Source: Bacillota bacterium (GTDB lineage Bacteria; Bacillota; UBA5301). Taken from it: a DNA stretch of 43,155 nucleotides. A program made the position numbers and the translations under genes. The stretch covers positions 1-43,155 of the forward strand of contig JACDOJ010000011.1 in the NCBI GenBank assembly GCA_017656135.1. Direction: 5' to 3'. Below are positions 1-7,907 of this stretch, piece by piece; the first letter of the stretch is position 1, and every line of letters begins with the position of its first letter. Below the pieces are notes generated by a model. It was not told the origin of the DNA and ran no database searches. It saw nothing but the letters and a program-made list of their open reading frames with translations.

Positions 1-387
1 CTCTATTCAATTCAGACTGCGACAATGTCACCATCACCTTGCTCATAGGTGACATCTTCACAGACTTTTTTCAAGGTGACAATATCACAGCACGATCACA
101 ACCAAGTCTTAATATACGTGCCTTCCTTTGGCATTTCATGTAAGCTGAAGTTAGCAGCTTCGTGCTGCATGAGAGAGACCTCCTTTTGTTAAGTGGTGTT
201 AACATCTTGAGGTCTCTTCTCTTTTTAACCCTCTTTTTCCCTTCGCTTACTCTTTAACCACCGTTTACTTTACACTAACTAGTTGTTAAGTTTTGCCATT
301 AGCTGTCGACTACTAAGGTGAAAGGAATCAACACCAGTTCCAAGGATGGAGGGTGATGGTGATGCTGTGGTGAATGACCCTAATCTC
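1..387. other. Intergenic region with hairpins, no gene seen
   Basis: No convincing reading frame on either strand. The stretch holds an 8-bp inverted repeat (ATGTCACC at 25-32, GGTGACAT at 48-55), a GCAGC/GCTGC hairpin at 154-168 and the long terminator-like hairpin at 171-226. The gene that the terminator would serve lies left of the window. From 227 to 387 I see only T-rich sequence and no recognisable RNA family. Confidence 0.5.
171..226 (+). terminator. Long hairpin followed by a T run
   Basis: GAGAGAGACCTC at 171-182 pairs almost completely with GAGGTCTCTTCTC at 209-221 (one mismatch or bulge), and TTTTT follows at 222-226. The 26-nt loop contains a smaller GTTAA/TTAAC dyad. This fits a rho-independent terminator or attenuator reading rightwards from a gene outside the window. 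No T-box or other riboswitch signature is visible upstream. Confidence 0.6.
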
Positions 388-765
388 TCAGTTCAAGAGG
401 TGAGCGGCTCCGCTGCCAACCAGAACTGCAGCCAGACCCAGAAGTAGATTGACAGCGACATTGGCGAAGCCGGCCAGGACGGATCCTTGCTGGATCAGCC
501 GGAGAGTTTCGTAAGAGAAAGTAGAGAAGGTCGTCAGGCTGCCAAGAGTGCCTGTAACCAGGAACAAGCATAGCTCCGTGCTCAGCGGGGCTATTTTCAT
601 GATCAGGGTCATCAGAAAACCGATGAAGAGGCAACCGGTTATGTTCACGATGGCTGTTCCCCAGGGGAAAGCGGTACCCAGTGTCCGTTCGGCCCAAGCT
701 CCTACTAAGTATCGTAGGCTTGCACCCACCATGCCGCCTAAGGCTACTGCAGCTAATTTGTTCAT
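388..765 (-). CDS. crcB: CrcB/Fluc fluoride exporter
   Basis: 125-aa membrane protein of the CrcB/Fluc family, which forms dual-topology dimers that export fluoride. Visible features are the N-terminal GGMVGASLRYL segment, the central GCLFIGFL and the GTLGSLTTFSTFSYE stretch that lines the fluoride pore, spread over four predicted membrane helices. The ATG at 765 is chosen because CGGAGGAAGAGG lies just upstream; the longer open frame to 915 has no comparable ribosome site and overlaps gnd. Length is normal for the family. It is divergent from gnd. Many crcB genes are controlled by a fluoride riboswitch, but none is recognisable upstream here. Many organisms have two adjacent crcB genes; only one is present. 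Confidence 0.9.
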   Translation of the reverse strand: MNKLAAVALGGMVGASLRYLVGAWAERTLGTAFPWGTAIVNITGCLFIGFLMTLIMKIAPLSTELCLFLVTGTLGSLTTFSTFSYETLRLIQQGSVLAGFANVAVNLLLGLAAVLVGSGAAHLLN

Positions 766-907
766 CCTCTTCCTCCGTTTCTCGTTTATGCTTATCTGTC
801 TTTCGAATCTTATACCAGGAACTCCTGTTACGAACCGACACTTAAGTGGATAATAGAGGCAGGATTTGTTACAATTATACTCAGTTGTAATGGAAAGGAT
901 GGTAGAA

Positions 908-2314
908 ATGGCCAAAGCTGATATCGGACTGATTGGATTGGCAGTGATGGGCCAAAATTTAGTCCTAAATATGGCTAATCACGGCTACACGGTGGCTGTC
1001 TACAACCGTACCACCTCCAAAGTGGACGAGTTTATCAAGGGACCGGCCGTCGGAAAAAGCGTTATCGGGACCCATTCACTACAAGAGCTGGTTTCCGTTT
1101 TAGAGCGGCCTCGGAAAATCATGTTGATGGTCAAGGCCGGCCGGGCGGTGGATGCGGTAATCCAGCAGCTTCAAGAGTTTTTAGAGCCGGGCGATGTGAT
1201 TATCGACGGCGGAAACTCCTACTTCAAAGATACCGTGCGGCGGGCCAAGGAGCTGGAAGAGAAGGGTATTTTTTACTTAGGTACCGGTGTTTCCGGCGGA
1301 GAAGAGGGCGCCTTAAAAGGCCCCAGTATCATGCCAGGGGGTTCCAAAAAAGCTTGGGATTTGGTAGGCCAAATCCTAATTGATATTTCCGCCAAGGTGG
1401 ACGGTGAGCCCTGCTGTGCCTACTTAGGCCCAGACGGCGCCGGCCACTATGTCAAGATGGTTCACAACGGCATCGAGTACGGGGACATGCAGCTCATCTC
1501 CGAAGCCTACTTTCTGATGAAAGAGCTTTTGGGTCTCAAGGCAGAGGAGATGGCCGAGGTCTTTTCTCAGTGGAACCGAGGTGAGCTTGAGTCTTACCTC
1601 ATCGAAGTCACGGCGGATATCTTCCGTAAGCAGGATTCGGAAACCGGAATGCCTCTGGTGGAACTGATCCTAGACACGGCAGGTCAAAAAGGTACCGGCA
1701 AGTGGACTTCCCAGGAAGCCTTGGATTTAGGATGCCCCTTGACCATGATTACTGAGGCGGTCTTTGCTCGGTTTCTCTCTGCCCTTAAAGAGGAGAGGGT
1801 TAAGGCGAGCAAGGTTCTGTCAGGACCGAAACCGGCTTTCGACGGAAACCGGGAAGAGTTTTTGGGTCACCTGCGCCAGGCCCTCTATGCCGCTAAGATC
1901 TGCTCTTACGCCCAAGGGTTTGCCTTGCTGGCGGATGCAGCCAAAGAGTACGGATGGGACCTGGACTTTGGCCAAATTGCTTTGCTCTGGCGAGGCGGAT
2001 GCATCATCCGAGCCCAGTTCTTAAATAAGATCAAGGACGCCTACATGCGTGATCCTAAGCTGGCCAACCTGCTTTTGGACCCCTACTTCAAGAAGGCTGT
2101 TGAAGATGGGCAGGGTAGTTGGCGCAAGGTGGTGGCGACCGCTGTGGAGAACGGGGTGCCGGTGCCAGGTTTCAGTTCCGCACTGGCTTACTATGATTCT
2201 TACCGGCGGGAACGGCTCCCGGCCAACCTCATTCAAGCCCAGCGGGATTACTTCGGAGCTCACACCTACCAGCGGATAGACAAAGAGGGGATTTTCCACA
2301 CCCAGTGGAAGTAA
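908..2314 (+). CDS. gnd: 6-phosphogluconate dehydrogenase, decarboxylating
   Basis: 468 aa, the usual length. It oxidises 6-phosphogluconate to ribulose 5-phosphate and CO2 with NAD(P)+ in the oxidative pentose phosphate pathway. The Rossmann motif GLAVMGQN is near residue 8, DGGNSYF near 100, the substrate loop GVSGGEEGA near 125 and the catalytic stretch [13 protein letters not shown] near 180. The ATG at 908 gives the family N-terminus ([11 protein letters not shown]) and is preceded by AAAGGATGG; in-frame ATGs at 866, 890 and 899 are less likely. It is divergent from crcB and transcribed alone, followed after 158 bp by an HD-GYP gene. No glucose-6-phosphate dehydrogenase gene is in the window. 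Confidence 0.97.
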   Translation: MAKADIGLIGLAVMGQNLVLNMANHGYTVAVYNRTTSKVDEFIKGPAVGKSVIGTHSLQELVSVLERPRKIMLMVKAGRAVDAVIQQLQEFLEPGDVIIDGGNSYFKDTVRRAKELEEKGIFYLGTGVSGGEEGALKGPSIMPGGSKKAWDLVGQILIDISAKVDGEPCCAYLGPDGAGHYVKMVHNGIEYGDMQLISEAYFLMKELLGLKAEEMAEVFSQWNRGELESYLIEVTADIFRKQDSETGMPLVELILDTAGQKGTGKWTSQEALDLGCPLTMITEAVFARFLSALKEERVKASKVLSGPKPAFDGNREEFLGHLRQALYAAKICSYAQGFALLADAAKEYGWDLDFGQIALLWRGGCIIRAQFLNKIKDAYMRDPKLANLLLDPYFKKAVEDGQGSWRKVVATAVENGVPVPGFSSALAYYDSYRRERLPANLIQAQRDYFGAHTYQRIDKEGIFHTQWK

Positions 2315-2472
2315 CAGTCGTTGTTTGACAGGCATATTTGGGATCCCAACAAGACTCCGGCCGGCAAGTGGGATAAGTAGACTTAAGGCTATACCTATCA
2401 ACGGGGCTGTTGACGGTTGTCAGCGGTCCTTTTTTCTTGGTAAAATCTTCTTGGACTGAAAGGGGATGCCGG

Positions 2473-3090
2473 TTGCTGCTACAGTTAACCATCGTCTGGA
2501 GACGCTTGTATTCGCTTTTATACATGAAAAGTCCTTGCCTGGCAGGGCACAGCCATCGGGTGGCACAGCTAAGCGTAGAGATAGGGGCTGCCTTAGGGCT
2601 AGATACTCACCTTTTGGGCGTGCTGTTTAAGGGTGCGCTCCTGCATGATATCGGGAAGATGCTGATTCCCAGGGAAGTCTTGTTTAAAAAAGGGGCCCTG
2701 ACCCCGACAGAACGACAAGAAATCCAGTCCCATCCCAGCTTGGGAGTTCAGATCTTAGATGGTGTTCCGGGTTTTGAGGAGATCCGGGAGATCGTCTTAG
2801 GGCACCACGAAAAAATCGATGGTAGCGGATATCCCCGGGGCTTGTCGGCTCCGAAGATACCCATCCTAACAAGGATTGTCACTGTGGCTGATGTTTACGA
2901 TGCCTTGCGGGCCCAAAGACCGTATCGAAAAGGCTTTCCCTGTCCTGAGGTAGAGAAGATCATTAAGGAAGATCCGGGACTGGACAAGCAGGTGGTTGAG
3001 ACCCTATACAAACAGGTTCTGGCGCAGCCGGCAGCGAGGTGGCCGGCCTTCTGCCAGTATAATCCCATAAAAATTAAGATGCCAGACTGA
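2473..3090 (+). CDS. HD-GYP domain cyclic-di-GMP phosphodiesterase
   Basis: About 205 aa consisting of little more than one HD-GYP domain, the metal-dependent phosphohydrolase family that degrades cyclic-di-GMP. The AGHSHRVAQLS helix starts the domain, the metal-binding HDIGK lies at residues 58-62, and HHEKIDGSGYP (the extended GYP signature) at 111-121, so catalytic residues look intact. No sensor or receiver domain precedes it, so it may be constitutive or respond through partners. The start is uncertain: TTG at 2473 is chosen because AAAGGGG lies 7 nt upstream; the open frame extends back to 2410. A hairpin terminator overlaps its stop codon. Confidence 0.85.
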   Translation: MLLQLTIVWRRLYSLLYMKSPCLAGHSHRVAQLSVEIGAALGLDTHLLGVLFKGALLHDIGKMLIPREVLFKKGALTPTERQEIQSHPSLGVQILDGVPGFEEIREIVLGHHEKIDGSGYPRGLSAPKIPILTRIVTVADVYDALRAQRPYRKGFPCPEVEKIIKEDPGLDKQVVETLYKQVLAQPAARWPAFCQYNPIKIKMPD

Positions 3091-3108
3091 GTAGAGCCTG
3101 GCGTTTTT
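3081..3108 (+). terminator. Terminator of the HD-GYP gene
   Basis: GCCAG at 3081-3085 pairs with CTGGC at 3098-3102, followed by GTTTTTATT. The stem overlaps the TGA stop codon of the HD-GYP gene. The stem is short (5 bp), so strength is uncertain. Confidence 0.45.
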
Positions 3109-3109
3109 A

Positions 3110-3367
3110 TTGTGTGACTCCGAAGGAAGACGTTACGTAGAACACCTTTTTCTGGAAGGGAGAGTAAAAGAATCTAGTGAAGTATTAATTAACTGGTTAG
3201 ACCAATAGACCAGTTCTACGGAGTGCGAGGTCTTTCGATGCTGCGGCCAGTCAGAGGTCAAGTCCGCTTCTTTAGCGGCTCTCAATAGAACCCCAGCTGA
3301 ACTTGAGGCTCTCGCCGGACTGCTTTTTGAGATGAAAACTGCCTTAGAAGCGGCAGCCAACAGCTGA
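3110..3367 (+). pseudogene. Possible small gene interrupted by an in-frame TAG
   Basis: A single frame runs from a TTG at 3110 to the TGA at 3365-3367 (86 codons) with only one interruption, a TAG at 3206-3208. Both halves look like protein. Upstream is VEHLFLEGRVKESSEVL and a Trp-containing helix; downstream is a Cys-rich segment (ECEVFRCCGQ) and then Ala/Leu/Glu-rich helices (RTPAELEALAGLLFEMK). No good ribosome site precedes the TTG, and no ATG or GTG occurs in this frame upstream of the TAG. I do not recognise the family. It may be a decayed gene, a recoded (for example pyrrolysine) gene, or chance. It lies 45 bp before the alcohol dehydrogenase gene. Confidence 0.35.
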
Positions 3368-3412
3368 AGGGTGCAAGCCAGATGGAGTCAATTGAAAGAG
3401 GGGTAAAGCCGG

Positions 3413-4444
3413 ATGAAAGCACTTGCGAAAACAGCACCAGGTGTCGGTAATGTTGAATTGATCGAGGTTCCTGAGCCAGTCCCCGGTCCCGGCCAGGTAG
3501 TGGTGGAAGTCAAAGCCGCCGGCATTTGCGGCACTGACCTCCATATCTGGATGGACGAGTTTAAAACCAAGCCCCCTGTGGTCATGGGGCATGAGTTCAG
3601 CGGTCGGGTCCATGCCATCGGCGAGGGGGTTGAAAATTTTCAACCTGGAGACCGGGTGACTTCGGAAACTTATTTCGAAACCTGCGGGGAGTGTATCTTC
3701 TGCCGCAGAGGGCGGGCGAATCTCTGCCCTGAGCGCCGCTCCATCGGTTCTGCGGTGAACGGGGCCTTTGCCAAATACGTTTTGGTTCCGGCGGTCAATT
3801 TGCACCGGCTTCCGAAGAACGTGGATTATGAGGCCGGCGCTCTCACTGAGCCTTTGGCTTGTGTAGTACATGCGGTCTTAGAGGAGACCAAGATTGTTCC
3901 TGGGGATTTAGTCCTCGTCTCCGGCCCCGGCCCCATCGGCCTGTTAACTTTGGCTGTAGTCAAAGCCAGCGGTGCCAGGACAGTGGTTCTGGGCCTTAAG
4001 AGCGATGCTCGCCGGTTGGAGGCGGCCAAAAAGATGGGGGCGGATCATGTGATTGCGGTAGACGAGGAAGATGCTTTGGCTAAGATCGCCGAGCTCAGCG
4101 GGGGCTACGGAGCAGATGTGGCCCTAGAATGCGCCGGGGCAGGCCCCTCCGCTGCCACTTGCCTGGCTGGGGTCCGCCGGGCCGGGCAGTACACCCAGAT
4201 TGGTCTCTTCGGAAGGCCCATCCAGTGGGAGATGGACCAGGTCTGCTACAAAGAACTCAAAGTTACCGGGACCAATGCCTCTGTGCCTTCGGCGTGGGAC
4301 AAGGCGCTGGAACTGATGGCCCAGGGCTTGGTGGACACCAAAACGATAGTTTCCGATGTTCTGCCTTTCGCGGACTGGGAGAAGGGCTTTAAACTCGCCC
4401 GAGAGAAGGATAGTCTCAAAGTGCTCTTGACTCCTTCAGAATGA
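3413..4444 (+). CDS. Zinc-dependent medium-chain alcohol/polyol dehydrogenase
   Basis: 343-aa cytosolic MDR-family dehydrogenase resembling L-threonine 3-dehydrogenase and sorbitol dehydrogenase. It carries catalytic zinc ligands Cys39 (GICGTD) and His60-Glu61 (GHE), all four structural zinc cysteines (91, 94, 97, 105) and a nucleotide-binding GPGPIG motif near 170-175. It would interconvert an alcohol and an aldehyde or ketone with NAD(P)H; the substrate cannot be read from sequence. AGAGGGG precedes the ATG. Its stop overlaps the first possible ATG of the aldehyde:ferredoxin oxidoreductase gene, so the two are co-translated, suggesting that an aldehyde is the shared intermediate. It is the first gene of the 3413-9503 operon. 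Confidence 0.9.
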   Translation: MKALAKTAPGVGNVELIEVPEPVPGPGQVVVEVKAAGICGTDLHIWMDEFKTKPPVVMGHEFSGRVHAIGEGVENFQPGDRVTSETYFETCGECIFCRRGRANLCPERRSIGSAVNGAFAKYVLVPAVNLHRLPKNVDYEAGALTEPLACVVHAVLEETKIVPGDLVLVSGPGPIGLLTLAVVKASGARTVVLGLKSDARRLEAAKKMGADHVIAVDEEDALAKIAELSGGYGADVALECAGAGPSAATCLAGVRRAGQYTQIGLFGRPIQWEMDQVCYKELKVTGTNASVPSAWDKALELMAQGLVDTKTIVSDVLPFADWEKGFKLAREKDSLKVLLTPSE

Positions 4445-4464
4445 TCATACGTGAGGTGTCAGCT

Positions 4465-6195
4465 GTGGATAAGATTTTAAAGGTTAATATGACTGACTTG
4501 ACCGTAAAAGAGGAGCCGGTCCCGGAGCGTTATGCGCGCCTGGGCGGCAGGGCTCTCATCGCCCGTTATCTCTTGGACGCCGGAGCCGCAGAGTACCCGG
4601 CTTTCTCTCCGGAGAATGTATTGCTTTTGACTGCCGGGCTATTAGGTGGCACCCGGTTGACCAGTTCCGGAAGGCTTTCAGTTGGGGGAAAATCCCCCTT
4701 GACCGGCGGTATCAAAGAGGCCAACTCTGGGGGAACGGCCGGCGCTGCCTTGGCCAAATCGGGTTTCAGGGCCATTGCCGTGAGCGGTAAACCCAAGGAT
4801 GACCGGCCCTATGTTCTCGAGATCGATCAGGGCAAGCCTGCCCTCTTTCCGCTGCCGGATCTCAAAGGTCTACAAACGACAGAGACTGTGGAGTATTTGA
4901 AAAAGTGCTATGGAGATAAGATCTCCGTGATCCTGATCGGCCCAGCCGGCGAAGCCAAGCTCCTAGGCGCCTGTGTGGCTATAACCGACCTTGACGGCCG
5001 GCCCACCCGGATGAGCGGCCGGGGGGGTTTAGGTGCCCTCATGGGAGATAAGGGCCTCAAGGCTGTGGTCATCAAAGGGAGTGGCGAGGTTGAGTACGCT
5101 GATGCCAAGGCCTTCACTGAGAAGGCCCGGGAGTTTGTGAAAAAGATCATGGCCAGCCCCATTACCGCCACCTACACCAACTGGGGCACGGCCGCCATGG
5201 TGGACACGATGAATGAGATGGGTGGCCTGCCGACCCGGAACTTTCGTCACGGTCGGTTCGAAAAGGCCGAGGCCATCAATGCCTATAGTATCAAAGAGAC
5301 CATCGAACGCATCGGTGGAGAGGGCAAGATGGTCCACGCCTGTATGCCGGGGTGTGTCATCCGCTGTTCCAATGTCTTCCCTGATGAGGAAGGAAACTAC
5401 CTGGTTGCACCTTTGGAGTACGAGACCATCGGTCTGGTTGGTTCCAATTGTGGGATCGGAGACCTCTTTCAGATCGCCAGAATCAACCGGCGCTGCAATG
5501 AGCTGGGTTTAGACACCATCGAAACCGGAGCTGCCATCGGGGTGGCCATGGAGGCCGGAGAGATCGACTTCGGCGATTACGAGGGGGCCATGCGGCTTCT
5601 GGATGAGGTGGAGAGAGGCACCGAGCTAGGCAAAGCCATCGGCAACGGAGCCGTGGCCGTAGGGAAGCTGTTAGGTGTAACCAGGATTCCTGCGGTTAAG
5701 AACCAGAGCCTGCCGGCTTACGACCCGCGGGCCGTTAAAGGACTGGGCGTGACTTTCGCCACTTCCACCATGGGGGCGGACCACACCGCCGGTCAGACTG
5801 TCCGAGCCAACGTTGACCACAGGAGCAAAGAGGGGCAAGGTAAGGTCTCAGAGAATGCTCAGCTGGGTGCCCCTATCTTCGATTCCTTAGGTCTCTGCCT
5901 CTTTACTGGACCGGGTCTGGCTGGGGAATTAGAGTATTTGGCCGACCTTTTGACTTATCGGTATAGTACCCAGTGGACCGTGACTGACCTGAAGAGGCTG
6001 GCCCGGGAGACCTTAAAGGCCGAGCATGAGTTCAACCGGCGGTCCGGTTTCACCAGCAGCCAGAACCGGCTGCCCCAGTTCTTCTCCCAGGAGGAGCTAC
6101 CTGAAACCGGTACAGTCTTCGATGTCTCCGAGGCAGAACTGGATCAAGTTGTCAAAGAAATCTCTGAGGGAGATGACCAGAGTGAAGACCTTTAA
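4465..6195 (+). CDS. Aldehyde:ferredoxin oxidoreductase family, tungsten-type
   Basis: About 576 aa. Family enzymes oxidise aldehydes to acids (or reduce acids) with ferredoxin, using a bis-pterin tungsten or molybdenum cofactor and one [4Fe-4S] cluster. Cluster cysteines fit CMPGCVIRC near residues 293-301 and DSLGLC near 478. Pterin-binding stretches such as LTSSGRLSVGGKSPLTGG and GAGLGALMGDKG-like sequence (GRGGLGALMGDKG) are present. The GTG at 4465 has GAGGTG at ideal spacing; the ATG at 4441, which overlaps the previous stop, lacks a ribosome site but cannot be excluded. The tungstate/molybdate uptake genes at 24129-25964 could supply its metal. The 3' end overlaps the next gene by 23 bp. 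Confidence 0.92.
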   Translation: MDKILKVNMTDLTVKEEPVPERYARLGGRALIARYLLDAGAAEYPAFSPENVLLLTAGLLGGTRLTSSGRLSVGGKSPLTGGIKEANSGGTAGAALAKSGFRAIAVSGKPKDDRPYVLEIDQGKPALFPLPDLKGLQTTETVEYLKKCYGDKISVILIGPAGEAKLLGACVAITDLDGRPTRMSGRGGLGALMGDKGLKAVVIKGSGEVEYADAKAFTEKAREFVKKIMASPITATYTNWGTAAMVDTMNEMGGLPTRNFRHGRFEKAEAINAYSIKETIERIGGEGKMVHACMPGCVIRCSNVFPDEEGNYLVAPLEYETIGLVGSNCGIGDLFQIARINRRCNELGLDTIETGAAIGVAMEAGEIDFGDYEGAMRLLDEVERGTELGKAIGNGAVAVGKLLGVTRIPAVKNQSLPAYDPRAVKGLGVTFATSTMGADHTAGQTVRANVDHRSKEGQGKVSENAQLGAPIFDSLGLCLFTGPGLAGELEYLADLLTYRYSTQWTVTDLKRLARETLKAEHEFNRRSGFTSSQNRLPQFFSQEELPETGTVFDVSEAELDQVVKEISEGDDQSEDL

Positions 6196-7240
6196 GATAG
6201 CCAGTATCCCCGGTGACGGCATTGGCCCCGAGGTCATGGCGGAGGCCCATAAGCTTTTAGAGAGGATCTCAGAGCTTGATCCTGAGGTTTCCTTTGAAAT
6301 TGACACTTTTCCCTGGGGATGTGAGTACTACCTGGAAAAGGGGGAGATGATGCCCGAGAACGGCTTGGAGATCCTGGCCGGCTATGATGCGATTCTCCTG
6401 GGAGCCATCGGCTTCCCAGGTGTACCGGATCACGTTTCCCTCCACGGTTTATTGCTGAAAATCCGCAAGGGTTTCGACCAGTACATTGGCTTCAGGCCGA
6501 TCAAACTCTTGCCCGGGGCTCCCCGGGTTTTGGTCGGAAAAGGACCGGAAGACATCGATATGATCTTCATCCGGGAGAACACTGAAGGGGAGTATGCTGG
6601 GGTTGGCGGCCGGATGTACGAAGGCACCCCCCGGGAGTTGGCCCTGCAGACCGGGGTCTTCACCCGAGCCGGAATTGAACGAGTGCAACGCTACGCCTTC
6701 GAGCTGGCCCGGTCTACCGGCAGGCCTTTAACCAGCATCACTAAGTCTAACGCTTTGAACTACTCCATGGTCCTCTGGGATGAAATCTTCACAGAGCTGG
6801 TCAAAGAGTATCCCGAGGTGGAGACTAACTCACTTTTGGTTGATGCAGCCGCCATGTTCATGGTGAGAAGCCCGGAACGGTTTGGGGTGTTGGTGGCCTC
6901 CAATCTTTTTGCGGATATCCTGACTGACCTGGGAGCGGCCCTCCAGGGGGGGTTAGGCTTTGCTGCTGGAGCAAATATTAATCCTGAAGGCAAGCACCCG
7001 TCCATGTTCGAGCCGATTCACGGTTCGGCTCCGGATATCGCCGGTAAGGGCATTTCCAACCCCATTGCTTCCCTCTGGACGGCCAAGTTGATGCTGGACC
7101 ACTTGGGATTGACCAATTGGGGTGAGCGCGTGCTTGCAGCGATCAGCAAAGTGGTTTCTGAGGGTCAGGTTGCCACTCCGGATATGGGGGGCAAAGCTAC
7201 GACCAGTGAGGTAGGGGAGGCTGTGCGGAATGCACTGTAG
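6173..7240 (+). CDS. Tartrate/D-malate-type beta-decarboxylating dehydrogenase
   Basis: 355-aa member of the isocitrate/isopropylmalate dehydrogenase family. SIPGDGIGPEV near the N-terminus, RENTEGEYAGVGGRMYEG in the middle and MFEPIHGSAPDIAGKG near the C-terminus resemble the TtuC/DmlA (tartrate, D-malate) branch more than LeuB or Icd; this subgrouping is from memory of the motifs. It would oxidise a 2-hydroxyacid with NAD+ and lose CO2, leaving a 2-oxoacid. The ATG at 6173 is chosen because GAGGG precedes it and it overlaps the previous gene; the open frame extends to 6026 without homology. No leuCD or aconitase gene is nearby, which argues against leucine or TCA biosynthesis. Confidence 0.88.
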   Translation: MTRVKTFKIASIPGDGIGPEVMAEAHKLLERISELDPEVSFEIDTFPWGCEYYLEKGEMMPENGLEILAGYDAILLGAIGFPGVPDHVSLHGLLLKIRKGFDQYIGFRPIKLLPGAPRVLVGKGPEDIDMIFIRENTEGEYAGVGGRMYEGTPRELALQTGVFTRAGIERVQRYAFELARSTGRPLTSITKSNALNYSMVLWDEIFTELVKEYPEVETNSLLVDAAAMFMVRSPERFGVLVASNLFADILTDLGAALQGGLGFAAGANINPEGKHPSMFEPIHGSAPDIAGKGISNPIASLWTAKLMLDHLGLTNWGERVLAAISKVVSEGQVATPDMGGKATTSEVGEAVRNAL

Positions 7241-7769
7241 TCCGGCAGTGGCTGCGTTTTTTCGAAAGAAACTGACCGGTGACGACTGGCAAAAGTTGCA
7301 GAGCATCTTGGAGGAGGTTCAACCCTTTGAGTATCACCAGGATGAAGATCGTTTCGAACTGGCGGAAGTGCTGGAGGTTACCGGCCATCCTCTGGACCCG
7401 GAAGAGCTGGATCTGCTTTTCCACTGCTGCCAGCTCTTAAATGACGAAGCAGGAGAAAAGGTGAAACGGGCCTTGGCCAAAGGCCCCGTTCAAGAAGAGG
7501 AATTTACCTTTTACTATCATTTCACTTTAGATACCAGTGGGGCCACCCGGAACACTCCCGAGGTGGCCTACGCCTTTATTAAACTGTTGCAGAGCAACCC
7601 AGGTTTCAGGTACAACGTGGAGGAACTGCCGGGAGAAGTCTGGGTGGAAGTCACTATTTCTTATCTCAGCGACCTGGAGTTTCAACGGAAAAAAGATGTT
7701 CTGGACTGGCTGATTCAGGTCGCCCGGAATCAGAGCCGGAACAGCCCCTTTAAAGGAAGTACACTCTAA
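7230..7769 (+). CDS. Protein of unknown function in the AOR operon
   Basis: 179 aa, not recognised. It overlaps the dehydrogenase gene by 11 bp and has AGGGGAGG upstream of its ATG, so it is certainly translated as part of the operon. It is soluble, acidic and has no signal peptide or membrane helix. A Cys-Cys pair occurs in LLFHCCQLLND, and a central FTFYYHFTLD stretch looks like beta structure. No cofactor motif is visible. Its place between a decarboxylating dehydrogenase and a ThDP enzyme suggests an accessory or regulatory role in the same pathway, which is inference only. Confidence 0.75.
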   Translation: MHCSPAVAAFFRKKLTGDDWQKLQSILEEVQPFEYHQDEDRFELAEVLEVTGHPLDPEELDLLFHCCQLLNDEAGEKVKRALAKGPVQEEEFTFYYHFTLDTSGATRNTPEVAYAFIKLLQSNPGFRYNVEELPGEVWVEVTISYLSDLEFQRKKDVLDWLIQVARNQSRNSPFKGSTL

Positions 7770-7779
7770 AGGAGTTGGT

Positions 7780-7836
7780 ATGACGAAGACCAGGCCTCCC
7801 GATTGCTCCCATTCTCATTCTCCGCATACCGAATAA
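7780..7836 (+). CDS. Candidate 18-residue His-rich micro-ORF
   Basis: An ATG at 7780 follows AAAGGAG with good spacing and opens 18 codons ending in TAA at 7834-7836: MTKTRPPDCSHSHSPHTE. The peptide has three His and one Cys in nine residues, which could bind a metal ion. It lies between the unknown gene and the ThDP enzyme, in the only sizeable gap of the operon. It could be a real small protein, a leader peptide for the next gene, or a chance ribosome site. No conservation evidence is available here. Confidence 0.35.
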   Translation: MTKTRPPDCSHSHSPHTE

Positions 7837-7907
7837 TCCCTTCCCGCATGTTCCAAACTCATTATGTAATGTGCGTAATTGTATTCTTAAAGAGAGGCGG
7901 GAAAGCA

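Noticed and set aside
187-206. Rex operator TTGTTAAGTGGTGTTAACAT
   Set aside because: Half-sites are separated by 6 bp rather than 4, the last base differs, and the sequence is the loop of a terminator-like hairpin.
766-907. Fluoride riboswitch upstream of crcB
   Set aside because: Read on the minus strand, the leader lacks the conserved GATGG-type core and the later pseudoknot elements; only a plain ribosome site is visible.
2315-2472. Terminator after gnd (GCTGTTGAC...GTCAGC before T-rich sequence)
   Set aside because: The stem needs a 3-nt bulge and has only six pairs, so it was not listed as a feature.
3344-3871. 175-codon minus-strand frame over the alcohol dehydrogenase gene
   Set aside because: The plus strand encodes an intact zinc dehydrogenase with all metal ligands; the antisense frame is a codon-bias shadow.
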